From Haliclona indistincta (lineage: Eukaryota > Porifera > Demospongiae > Haplosclerida > Chalinidae), in contig OZ024786.1 in assembly GCA_964017065.1 (NCBI GenBank), forward strand, positions 8,561,047-8,625,046: a DNA stretch of 64,000 nt. Reading direction: 5' to 3'. Below are positions 55,573 through 64,000 of this stretch, piece by piece. The first letter of the stretch is position 1. Each line of letters begins with the position of its first letter. Below the pieces are notes generated by a model that saw only the letters and a program-made list of their open reading frames with translations, did not search any database and was not told the DNA's origin. Made by a program: the position numbers and the translations under genes.

Positions 55573-57156
55573 CGTACGTGCGTGCATGTGCATGTGTGTG
55601 TGTATACCTTGTGTACACTTGACTTTGTTTGCTTAGAACTGAGTCTATTGAAAAGGAAGCAATGCTTAGGACTAGAGCTATGAAAGAAAGAGACGAAGTG
55701 AAGATGGCTGTGAGACACTATCGCTTTGTGTTGCTCAGAATACGATTTCCAGATGGCTTAATACTACAAGGTACAAATATGTTATCAGATGTTCCATTAA
55801 ATCCTGGCAAAGTGACCACCCACGAGAGTAACAAACGAATTGTTACACAGCAAAGTCCTAATGCAGATGTATGCACTAAGAGCTCAGAGTGGTACAACCG
55901 TATTGTACCACTCATGGGCGGGTCTGGCGGCAACCATGAATAAATCTCATGGCGCACAGCAGGACAGTAGTGCCCGCTTTGCCAACTATTTAGGTAAGGT
56001 GCATGACAGCAGCCCTACCGGAAGGTGAAGAACTCCACAACGGGCGTGCTCACGCTAGTGGGACTTCAAATGAGTAGCAATTAATGCATGTCTCCTCATG
56101 TAACATTAGATCTGTCTGCACTCGCTTCTAGTCTCGTTGTTAAAAATAGACCGCATGCTCGTGGGTACAAGTTACACGTGAAGCCATACAGTAACTATTA
56201 CTGTAGTTATTTTAATCTCTTAGGCATATTCCAACCAGTAGACCAGTTGTCAGCAGTGAGACAGTTTATCAGTTCATCAGTCACACAACAGCAACACACC
56301 TTCTCTCTCTTTGCTCTTGGTAAACCACTAAAGGATGACTCAGCCAGTTTAGCAAGACTGAACTTGGTTAGTGGCTTGCAATCATCAGCATCACTGCTTA
56401 TTGGTACTACTTAGAGCTCCTTAAGCCTAGTTCACAATGAGTCGCAATGACTGTGCCGCAAGAAATAGAACCAGGTTCTATCCTCGCGTCGCGTCACGCG
56501 GCAGAAAAAAAGCATGCGTTTCGCCGCGCCGCTTCGCTTTGCGACGTATTGTGAACGATTTGCCGCGTCGCGAGGGTCGCGTCGCTAAGCCCTGCGACTC
56601 ATTGTGAACTAGGCTTTAGTGTATCAATAAACTGTCACAGATCTTTCACTGTGTACAATAGGGATCTCATGCAGCTGTGCACTACACAGCATGCTATTGC
56701 ATACTGTATAGAATTTTGTGTTTGTAGTCAAAGCAGCAGTAATATTTGTCATAAATGATCACAGAAACTTCTGTTTCATAATTATTCTTACATGTAAGAA
56801 TAATAATAAAGAAAAAATAACAAGGCAAGCGAGTAAATTTAAATAAAGAAGAAAAAAAATATTTAAGTAGGATGATCATAATAACCGTGTTTCACCCATT
56901 GAGTAATGAGGCCTATTTTATATTGAATGCAAATTGAATGCTAATTTGTCATGTCCCCTCATGTACTTCATTATAGCATAGACTATACATTACACAGACT
57001 AAATATTATTGTTCTGTACATTATAACAGTAATGCATGTTGTATTGCGTTGATTCTATAGACTCCAGCTGCTGTCATCAATCTCTCTTGGGACACATCCA
57101 CTCCTACCTCTCCATATCTCACTGATCAGCTCCTGGCTGTACTACAAGATCTGTGA
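50400..57156 (+). CDS. UBXN6: UBX domain protein 6 (p97/VCP adaptor), 12 exons
   Basis: The spliced product is about 440 residues, equal to the vertebrate protein. The first exon gives MKKFFKDKITDIKFSRAGPG, the conserved N-terminal p97-binding segment. A Lys/Ala-rich linker and a Cys/His segment follow (CPLCNRSVPQATVHEHMEEC, exon ending near 51004). The PUB domain (exons 52465 to about 54960: DKRKLCVDTICKYLDNI, KYRRIRLNNKAFE, FLEAIGFHQQLLP, FYVFSE) binds the p97 C-terminus. A helical linker (LTLDEIRKEQKQR, RTRAMKERDE) precedes the UBX domain (YRFVLLRIRFPDGLILQG, FQPVDQLSAVRQFI, PAAVINLSWD). Stop at 57156. UBXN6 acts with p97 in endolysosomal damage and caveolin sorting. The penultimate introns are loaded with repeats, but coding exons are intact. 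Confidence 0.93.
51344..51594. mobile_element. MITE (ACAGCGGTTTTCACGCTTCT family), UBXN6 intron
   Basis: About 251 bases, nearly palindromic: TACAGCGGTTTTCACGCTTC at the left and GAAGCGTGAAAACCGCTGTA at the right, with TTATCAGCAATAAAA / TTTTATTGCTGATAA inside. Ends match the element at 62781-63010 base for base over about 30 positions. Confidence 0.88.
51880..52125. repeat. Possible short element in a UBXN6 intron
   Basis: Contains a perfect hairpin TTATTGCCCTC / GAGGGCAATAA at about 51892-51915, and TACATAGT...ACTATGTAATAA words at 51936 and 52078 in opposite orientation. Probably a decayed inverted-repeat element; borders uncertain. Confidence 0.4.
53032..53235. mobile_element. MITE (TACCGTATAGC family), copy 2
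   Basis: About 204 bases with ends TACCGTATAGCGGGAAATTT and AAATTTCCCACTATACTGTA, and inner AAAATTTTCGCGAAT words in both orientations. Lies in a UBXN6 intron. Same tips as copy 1 at 49689. Confidence 0.8.
54312..54452. mobile_element. MITE (TTAGACAC/TAGACAGTAC family), copy 1
   Basis: About 141 bases: TTAGACAGTACATCTGAGGATCTATG... pairs with ...CATAGATCTGATTGGGTGTGCTGTCCAA. GTAGAAGCCC and GGGCTTCTAC form the inner stem. Lies in a UBXN6 intron. A second copy is at 59221-59382. Confidence 0.75.
55530..55570. repeat. (TG)n microsatellite in a UBXN6 intron
   Basis: GTGTGTGT run of about 40 bases about 65 bases upstream of the UBXN6 exon starting near 55637. Confidence 0.9.
55775..56215 (+). 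repeat. Interspersed repeat R1, copy 1, in a UBXN6 intron
   Basis: About 440 bases shared with 60590-61075 (for example ACTCATGGGCGGGTCTGGCG, then AACCATGAATAAATCTCATG) and more weakly with 61080-61345. It fills the whole intron between two UBX-domain exons. The 3' part has loosely self-complementary ends (TCATGTAACATTAGATCTGTC ... GGGTACAAGTTACACGTGA). Unclassified; no coding potential supported. Confidence 0.75.
56423..56617. mobile_element. MITE with AAGCCTAGTTCACAATGAGT ends in the last UBXN6 intron
   Basis: 195 bases with ends AAGCCTAGTTCACAATGAGT and ACTCATTGTGAACTAGGCTT and a CG-rich inside (CGCGTCGCGTCACGCGG). TTCACA-type tips recall 48063-48483 and, weakly, 21098-21335. Confidence 0.88.
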
Positions 57157-57759
57157 TTGTATTAAATCAAACATTACTACACACTGCCATAGAAAGAACA
57201 GTGCTGGACTTATTGTACTACACAGTAGAAAAATAATCATCAAAATTGTGATCGCATTATAATTATTATTATAGTGCACTTTTACTATCTCATGATCTGT
57301 GAGAGTACTCTCAGTATGATCAGATGTACTGTGGGTTGGTATTTCTAGGTTAAATTTACATGTAAGGTCATAATTTCTGTTTCTGGTCCACTCGCTGGAA
57401 GGTAGGATTTTGCTTCATCTATAGTATATGAGTTAATGTATCTCTGACTCACAATTCTTGAACTGAACACAGACTACAGGATAACATGTTGTAATTTTTA
57501 TAAACAAAATAATGAGTTGCGGTTTTCGTTGCATAGAAATGCTATAGATAATACTGTATTATCTATGGAAATGCCAAGAACGGAAATAAGCACTGACCCA
57601 TCAAATTCACTTGGTCACGTGTTACTTGCGTGAAAAAACATTCTTATATAATAATATTAACGATCAGCGAGTTTACTTTAACAAAGCAGCCGAAAGTACT
57701 TGCGACTTATAATTGTTGCCCAAAGGAGAATCTTGCCTGACCTTTTGCAAAAAATCTTA

Positions 57760-60700
57760 ATGGACCTGAAACTTCTGGTTGTTGTGGCTCTCGTTGCTTT
57801 TATGCCCCAAATTCAGTGTGAGTGAAACTCAGTATAGTGTTGCTATGATTTTTGGCGACTGGTTTATATGTAGGTCAAACCAGCAACCTTCCGAAAATCG
57901 CAAGGAGAGGAACAGTTCGTTTTGTGCGTGGTACGCTGACAAATCCAGTATACACCTCTGGACGAGTGCACGTTTACTTGAACAATAGATGGGGAACTAT
58001 ATGCGATGATTTTGACTTCGCTTCCACGGAGGCAACTGTTATCTGCCATCAGATGGGATACACCGGAGCATCTACTTATTCCAGGAGAGCTCTTGATTCG
58101 TGAGTTAGAGTAACACTGCAAGCCTTGGCCCTATTGTCGGGTGATCCAATTAATTAATTTTATGACTTTGCAAGTAGCATTATTATTTTTTCTAGCTATG
58201 TGGTATTCGTGCGGACAGACCTGCTGCGTGCACTTTACTTGCCTATCGACAGGCATAGCAAATTTAATTGTAATTATCATGCATGATAATATCTGTTTTA
58301 TTTCTTGAGTGTATATACGTTGTTTTTTGTTGTTGTTGTTGTTCTGGCTCTATACATATTATCTGTAGAGTTTATCAGCAGTAAACTTGCCCAGGCTTAA
58401 TTTTCGGTCTATTGTACTTCTTTCTGTATGCTGCTGTAAAGTCTGATAATAATAATAATTTCAGCAACGAAGTGTCGGACTAGCCGCATCGCCGAAGGAC
58501 GAGCTCGCCCTGTGAAGACTAAGCGTGCACGATCGATTGTAAACAATTTTTCTTTATTGTGCGAAAGGAACGAAGCTAAAATTGCTCAAGCAAGCTCATC
58601 TGCCATCTGTGCAGGTATTTATGCGAGCTCTGTTCGCCGCCGGTATACACGATACTATACAGCTGTATGTAGCCGGGTGCCAGACGGCCGGCCTGCGTAT
58701 GTATAATATCGCGTACGGGCTGCGCTTGGCGAAAAGCCGGTTCGCATAAAATACCTGCACAGACGGCAGATGAGCTCGCTTGAGCAGTTTTAGCTTCGTA
58801 CCTTTCGCACAACTAAAGAAATTGTTTACATTAATCGATCGTGCTTCACAGGGCGAGCTCGTCCCTCCGCGATGGCTAACACTGTGTTGCTGAAATTTGC
58901 TATTATTCGATATCGATAGGCAAAGCAAACTGCATGCAGCAACTCTGTCTATACACGGATATCTATATGGCTAGAAAAATACAGCTACTTTCAAAGTCCT
59001 GGCTATGTACTCACGTCAGTAGGTGCACAGTGCAATTAAAAAGTGTTTGAATCCATGCAGGGCATGATAATTCATTTTTATCATAATTTATATCAACAAA
59101 AAAATAACTGGATTACGGTACATGTACACATGGTATCAAAAATCACATAATGTAAATGGTGCATAAGTATACATTTAGCCAGTAGATCAAGTGGATATAA
59201 CCACATCATATAAATATTAGGTTAGACACTGAGGCCAAGGGATCTACGCGATATAGAAACCCAAGGTAGCCATATAGAACCTGAGAGCATAGTGGTGCGT
59301 AGAATTTCTAAAGTTTGTAAAGTTTGTAAAGTTTGTGGAGTTTCTATACCACGTAGATCTCGTTGGCCGAGCTGTGTCTAACCGATTTAGACCTTAGCAA
59401 CTGTTGCTATACAGAACCTGTTTTCGAAGGCTATAGTTTGCTATAGTTGGCTATAGTTTGTGGAGAGAGTCTTATTTTACTCACCTGCTTCAACACCTCT
59501 CGGTGACCCTTCAGTGGGGAATGCAGCCTTTGCTTTTTGGTAATACTAGGACGATAAAATGAAATAACTAACTAGTTGCTGTACTAACAACTGGGTGTGA
59601 TAATTAGTTTATCATTAATCCACAACATCTGTGTTGCTACTCCACTGAATCAGACCATGATAAACTATGTAAATGTAGAAATGCATTATCAATTATCTAT
59701 TCGTTCGTGGTAGGTATCTATACGTTTGTGCAGTGTCTACAGCATTTAGAGACCTGAATTCAGCCATTCAAACTACTAAATTATGATGTATATTGGAGTT
59801 TGCATAGCTCAGTTTTGACTATAATGCAGGTCTTGTGTAAAGAGTGTGTGTGTGGGTGGGTGGTTTCAAACAAGTAAGCGAACAATAGATTTTGTACAAT
59901 GATGAACCAGCTAGTTGAAGGGAACAGCTTATACACCATCATGCTTCCGAACTAGTTGTCCCATCTTGACCAGAACCAGTAGGTGTAGCATCCCGACAAA
60001 GTCACCACTGTTCTTTGTTGCGAGGTAAACTTTTGGTGTGGGATTACTTGTCTAGACACCCTGGCTTAATCATATGCACTACTGTCAACTAGAGGTGGCC
60101 GCTGTTGCTGAAGAACGAAAAATATCTACTGTTACAACCAGTCATTTGGGGCCTATTGATAATTAGTTCTGTGGGTTCAAGGACTATAATTGAGGGGTTG
60201 GGAAGAAGGCTATAGTTTGTGGAGAGAGTCTTATTTTACTCACCTGCTTCAACACCTCTCGGTGACCCTTCAGTGGGGAATGCAGCCTTTGCTTTTTGGT
60301 AATACTAGGACGATAAAATGAAATAACTAACTAGTTGCTGTACTAACAACTGGGTGTGATAATTAGTTTATCATTAATCCACAACATCTGTGTTGCTACT
60401 CCACTGAATCAGACCATGATAAACTATGTAAATGTAGAAATGCATTATCAATTAGCCATTCAATCATCTCCTTCCTCATATGCAACAACAACACCATGTC
60501 TGACAATTTGTTACAACGCTTTAGTGCTACAACTTGTTATTGTTATATACTCCACCCTTTCTTCAAAGACACCGCCAGTGGAACAAATCGGATGTTCCAT
60601 TAAAACCAGTGCCGAAGAGTGTAACAAACGAATTGTTACACGGCAAATTCCCAATGCAAATGTATGCACTGGGAGCTCAGAGTGGTACAACTGTATTGTA

Positions 60701-61607
60701 CCACTCATGGGCGGGTCTGGCGGCAACCATGAATAAATCTCATGGCGCATAGCAGGACAGTGGTGCCCGCATTGCCAACAATTTAGGTAAGGCGCATGAC
60801 AGCAGCCCTACCGGAAGGTGAAGAGCTCTGTTGTGCGCACCTTATATACACAACGAGCACGCTCACACTAGTGGGACTTCGAACGAGTACATAACAAAAC
60901 AATTAATGTATGTCTCCTCGTGTAACATTGGATTTGTCCGCACACGCTTCCAGTCTCGATGTAAAAATAGACCACTCGGGCTCCGCCCTCGTGGTCTATT
61001 TTTACATCTCGACCGCAAGCTCGTGCGTACAAATCCAATGTTACACGCGGAGCCATACATTAACTATTACATGTTCCATTAGATTCCTGGCAAAGTGACT
61101 GCCAAGAGTGATACATCAACCAGCCTCGTCCCCAGGCTATACATCAACTGATTTTTACACTCATGGTGCCTGGCAGCATTAATAAATAATTTCATGGCAC
61201 ACTGCAGGACGGTAGTGCCTGCTTTGCCAACAATTTAAGTAAGGCGCATTATAGATAACTAGGGCGCATGCCCTATCGGAATGTGAAGAGCTCTGTAGTG
61301 CGTACCTTATATACACAATGAGCACACTAAAGCTAGTGGGACTTTGAACAAGTAATATCCTTGTATGGATCCTCTTGTAATGCTGAATTGTACGTGGTTG
61401 AATTATTAAAATTAATAGACTATTACATGTACCAGCTCTCTATTGTATTTTTCTATAGGTTTGGTATCGTGGACAGTACATTTACTTATGCGATGGATAA
61501 TGTTGACTGCTCTACCAGCTCCTATCTGGTCATCCTACAGTGCCGTTACAGTACTCTTATTAGCTCTGGTTGTACTCACAATCTTGACGAAGTTTCTGTT
61601 ACATGCT
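57760..61607 (+). CDS. Secreted SRCR-domain protein (3 exons recognised, 3' end uncertain)
   Basis: Exon 1 (57760-57817) encodes a signal peptide, MDLKLLVVVALVAFMPQIQ. Exon 2 (57874-58099) begins the scavenger receptor Cys-rich domain (VRFVRGTLTN, GRVHVYLNNRWGTICDDF, ATVICHQMGYTGAS). Exon 3 (61459-61607) ends it (VDSTFTYAMDNVDCSTS, GCTHNLDEVSVTCC). Phases agree across a 3.36 kb intron packed with repeats. Six domain cysteines and coding by two exons are the known marks of group A SRCR domains. After exon 3 a donor (GTAAGTG) follows; a small exon at 61734-61780 would end the protein after about 15 residues (CSNSSHIHVS...), but more SRCR exons beyond the window cannot be excluded. SRCR proteins bind microbial or endogenous ligands, and sponges have many. 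Confidence 0.8.
58186..58979. mobile_element. Foldback element in the SRCR intron
   Basis: About 794 bases with nearly end-to-end inverted symmetry: TTTTTCTAGCTATGTGG / CTATATGGCTAGAAAAA at the tips, CAGGGCGAGCTCGT and its complement further in, and CATCTGCCATCTGTGCAGGTA / TACCTGCACAGACGGCAGATG near the centre. Arms are about 80-90 percent alike. CG-rich compared with its surroundings. No transposase seen. Confidence 0.82.
59221..59382. mobile_element. MITE (GTTAGACAC family), copy 2
   Basis: 162 bases: GTTAGACACTGAGGCCAAGG at the left, GGCCGAGCTGTGTCTAAC at the right, inner GATCTACGCGATATAGAAAC / TTTCTATACCACGTAGATC. Three tandem AAAGTTTGT words are in the loop. Lies in the SRCR intron. Confidence 0.8.
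59449..59695 (+). repeat. 247-bp direct repeat, copy 1
   Basis: Matches 60208-60454 with no difference that I can see over the full length. The two copies are 759 bases apart in the same direction, inside the SRCR intron. Confidence 0.92.
60208..60454 (+). repeat. 247-bp direct repeat, copy 2
   Basis: Second copy of the 59449-59695 repeat, equally oriented. It runs directly into sequence leading to R1 copy 2. Copies this alike mean a very recent duplication, or an assembly artefact. Confidence 0.92.
60590..61075 (+). repeat. Interspersed repeat R1, copy 2
   Basis: Close relative of 55775-56215. Its 3' end is a clean palindrome of about 140 bases (60912-61050): TCTCCTCGTGTAACATTGGA at the left, TCCAATGTTACACGCGGA at the right, with TAAAAATAGACCAC / GTGGTCTATTTTTA at the centre. 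Lies in the SRCR intron. Confidence 0.75.
61080..61345 (+). repeat. Interspersed repeat R1, copy 3 (partial, decayed)
   Basis: Shares CCTGGCAAAGTGAC, TTTGCCAACAATTTAAGTAA, AAGAGCTCTGTAGTGCGTAC and CTAGTGGGACTTTGAAC with copies 1 and 2, in the same order, but with a foreign GCCTCGTCCCCAGGCT-like insertion and point changes. It lies directly downstream of copy 2. Confidence 0.65.
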
Positions 61608-61780
61608 GTAAGTGTATTATTATTTCACTACATCATTTACAATGACTTAAAGTTAACTCATTCATTCTGCAAAGTCTGAATAATATACTACAGCTACTGT
61701 ATTTTGCTTCATGTTCTCAATTTACTTGCACAGCGAACAGTAGCCATATCCATGTTTCTCTCTTTCCTGTGGAAATATAA

Positions 61781-62780
61781 CCTCATACATGCTCCTAATA
61801 ATTCATCAAATATGTGGTATTGGGACAACTTCATGACTACTTCTTGTTTTGGCATTTTCCTGTTAGTTGCAATACAGTGGAACCTCTCTAATCTGGACAC
61901 CCTTGGGACCCATAACTAACCTCCTGATTAGGAAGGTGCCCTGATTTTAGAGTTGTTGTACATACAAAGTGTCGATTTGGGAGCACATGCAGTGTCCACA
62001 ATGACATTACAGTGTCTGTCCACAGTGAGGGGTTCCACTGTACATGCAATAAAAAGTCATTAGAAAGTTATTATTTACATTTTTTGGCGTGTAGCATTGC
62101 TTTACATACTACTTTGCTATTTTTATGCTGTATTGCTCTGTCATGCCATGCAATCAAAATTGGTTTATGATAGCCCACAGCAAACATGCAGATCTCTAGA
62201 GAAGCAGATCGTTATTGTATTGTCATTTTGTGGCTTAAACCTGGTTCACAAGGTGCATAAAGATGTTCAATTTAATTTAGCGCTAAAAATTAGTTGCTTT
62301 ACTAAAAGACAAGAAAGTTAAAAAGAATTCTAACAAATCAAAGGGAAGTATGGATGGTAGAACAGCATGGATAAATCTGCCACTGGTCCCCAATGTATGT
62401 CTTATGTGCGGTCACTGATGTATGCTGGTCTATTAACCAGTTGATCGTGTTATCCCGTTCCTTGCTACCTTCTTTGGTTTACATTGAGAACCGGTGACAG
62501 ATTTCTTCATGCTGTTTTACCATCCCTACAATTCAACATGTAGCTGGCTGTGCTGGAAATACAAGCTCAATTTGCATAAGAGCCCCGCCCACTTTTGCAG
62601 ACACTTTCCAACTATAACCACTACACAGTTATCTAGCAAGCAGTAGAGTGGTGATTCTACATGAACTAGTTGCTGGGCTATTCTTCAAAGATGACTCCAG
62701 TATGCGTACGCTATGCAGCAATAGTCTTCCCAAGTTCTAGAGTGACGTGGTCATGTATTACGCAATAACAAGATGGCATC
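61781..62780. other. No gene seen
   Basis: AT-rich sequence beyond the possible SRCR tail exon. The short frames lack motifs. May be intron or 3' flank of the SRCR gene. Confidence 0.5.
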
Positions 62781-63010
62781 TACAGCGGTTTTCACGCTTC
62801 TTGCAAAAGTTTATTCGTGATGCGTGAACCGTACATTGTCACCTATAAAACGGCATTGGTACTGATACCATCGATGCAGTGCATACTATGAGCCTCTTTG
62901 TATGCATTGCATTGATGTTGTTCAGCACTACTGACAGCGTGTAGATGCCGTTTTTTTCTGACAATTTCCGGTTCACATCAAATTTTGCATGAAGCATAAA
63001 AACTGCTGTA
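62781..63010. mobile_element. MITE (ACAGCGGTTTTCACGCTTCT family), decayed copy
   Basis: 230 bases with left end TACAGCGGTTTTCACGCTTC and right end AAGCATAAAAACTGCTGTA. Same family as 51344-51594, with more changes in the right arm. Confidence 0.8.
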
Positions 63011-64000
63011 ACACTTAGCTGATAACGGATTGTCATCATGAAACTATCGAATTTATGTTGTCGTTTCGCTAAAAACCAATTTCAAAAGGCAATCAATTGC
63101 CAGGAGAATTTCGTTACTTTTCGTGGGTGTTTTGTTCTGGAAACTGCTCGCATAAAGGCACTAGGCCTCTTGAAGAAAGAAGAAGAAAAAAGATGACGAA
63201 ACTCCATTTTCACCTGTTCCAGGTTTGTCACTTTAGCAATGTGTTCGAAGAATCTATGTGCTACTTTTGAGTTGGGACAACACCAGAGAACAGATTTAAG
63301 TGTTTTTGGTCATGTAGAATTCACCACCAGGTGAAATATCAGTGTTTGAACACTAATACATGTATGTGGCTGCCATCTTGTTTTCCGGCCATCCCTACAT
63401 AGGCAGAGTATAGGGACTAGTGTGTTAATAACTATATGCCTACTTTCGGGGGGTCCCAGAAGCTAAAATCTATGACACCAGGCTGGTTTTTTACATTGCT
63501 TCTCTACCCACCAACCCACTGCGTCATATTACGTCATGTAATGATATTCATAAATATTGGTCTATTGAAATTTATTATAATTGTTGGTACACGCCCCTCC
63601 ACGAAGATCGTCGATCGCGAGTGACGAACAGATTAGAGTAGCGGATCCAGGAAGCGGAAGCATTGCGAGTGTGGATTCGAGCTCACCGGACTCAGCACGT
63701 ACCACCAAGCTGAGCACAAGCGTAGCAAGCGGCACCGACAATTTCTTGCATAGTTGCATAGTTCACCGACAATTTCAAACACACTAGTAACTTATCTGTT
63801 GCTTATCATTGTTGATTATTATTATTATTGTGTGCAGATTGTATACTGTGAGTGAATCTACAATCTATGTTATAGTCTCTTGATCTCTTGTTCTGCTTTT
63901 TTCATAATTTTTGGTTACAAACATGTTCATAACAAGCAGTAGCTAGGTGGTACATGTATAGTTAGTAAAAACCTGCTTTAAAACAGTTCAAAATAACTTT
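63011..64000. other. No gene supported; CG-richer patch at 63590-63740
   Basis: Mostly AT-rich. The patch at about 63590-63740 is richer in CG (GATCGTCGATCGCGAGTGACG). A 68-residue Ser/Asp-rich frame (63581-63787) could be a first exon of a gene that continues outside the window, but nothing confirms it. Confidence 0.35.

Noticed and set aside
55629..55943. 104-residue plus-strand frame running past the UBX exon
   Set aside because: After about 55770 it reads through the donor site into repeat R1; the same frame breaks in R1 copy 2, so it is not coding.
58512..58928. Frames in the SRCR intron at 58.5-58.9 kb
   Set aside because: They mirror each other on both strands because they lie in the foldback element; no family motif.
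61734..61780. Last exon of the SRCR gene
   Set aside because: Phase and acceptor fit and a stop follows, but the short tail has no conserved feature, so it is mentioned in the SRCR entry only and not called as certain.
63581..63787. 68-residue Ser/Asp-rich frame as a gene
   Set aside because: No homology, no confirmed splice site and the window ends soon after; it could be a first exon but this cannot be supported.

Overview
The window is animal nuclear DNA, AT-rich, with intron-containing genes packed close together. Introns are short (many are 50 to 100 bases), several genes are divergent pairs, and there are many small inverted-repeat elements. The gene content (SIN3, UBXN6, TEX9, cytosolic sulfotransferases, a DOMON/copper monooxygenase, SRCR and CUB proteins, a large beta-helix/multi-pass membrane protein) and the decayed transposon genes point to a demosponge, with an Amphimedon-like genome as the best guess. 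That assignment is inference, made without a database search. No bacterial, CRISPR or rRNA feature was seen, and I recognised no tRNA.

Layout. 0.2-12.6 kb: three minus-strand cytosolic sulfotransferase genes of three exons each. Gene A (178-1395) is separated from genes B and C (9705-12648) by a 7.4 kb inserted element. That element (1640-9052) has inverted terminal arms of about 1.9-2.0 kb, two minisatellites and a frameshifted reverse-transcriptase relic. 13-25 kb: a complete SIN3 co-repressor gene in about 30 exons, divergent from sulfotransferase C. 25.3-28.2 kb: a minus-strand DBH/MOXD-like protein that seems to have lost copper ligands. 28.5-32.1 kb: a single-exon 1209-residue beta-helix plus multi-pass membrane protein. 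32-36 kb: a duplicated and rearranged block carrying the start of that gene head-to-head with an LRAT-domain gene, interrupted by a 2 kb foldback element. 36.2-41.3 kb: an amidohydrolase-fold enzyme gene. 42.9-46.5 kb: a CUB-domain secreted protein followed by a type II membrane protein of the 2H phosphoesterase type. This pair was duplicated in tandem, and the second CUB copy is dead. 46.6-57.2 kb: TEX9 (minus) and UBXN6 (plus), divergent and only 179 bases apart. 57.8-61.6 kb: a secreted SRCR protein whose domain is split by a 3.4 kb intron full of repeats. 61.8-64 kb: no supported gene.

SIN3 (transcriptional repression), UBXN6 (p97/VCP adaptor) and TEX9 (centrosome/cilium coiled coil) are conserved housekeeping genes. 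The rest is accessory surface, secreted and metabolic content with lineage-specific duplication. Gene models were spliced by eye, using reading frame, GT/AG (in two cases GC/AG) borders and known family motifs, so individual exon borders may be off by a few bases. The best candidates for undescribed biology are the membrane-anchored 2H-type pair next to the CUB gene, the predicted copper-depleted monooxygenase-like protein, the beta-helix membrane protein with its LRAT neighbour, and the long-armed inverted element with internal minisatellites.
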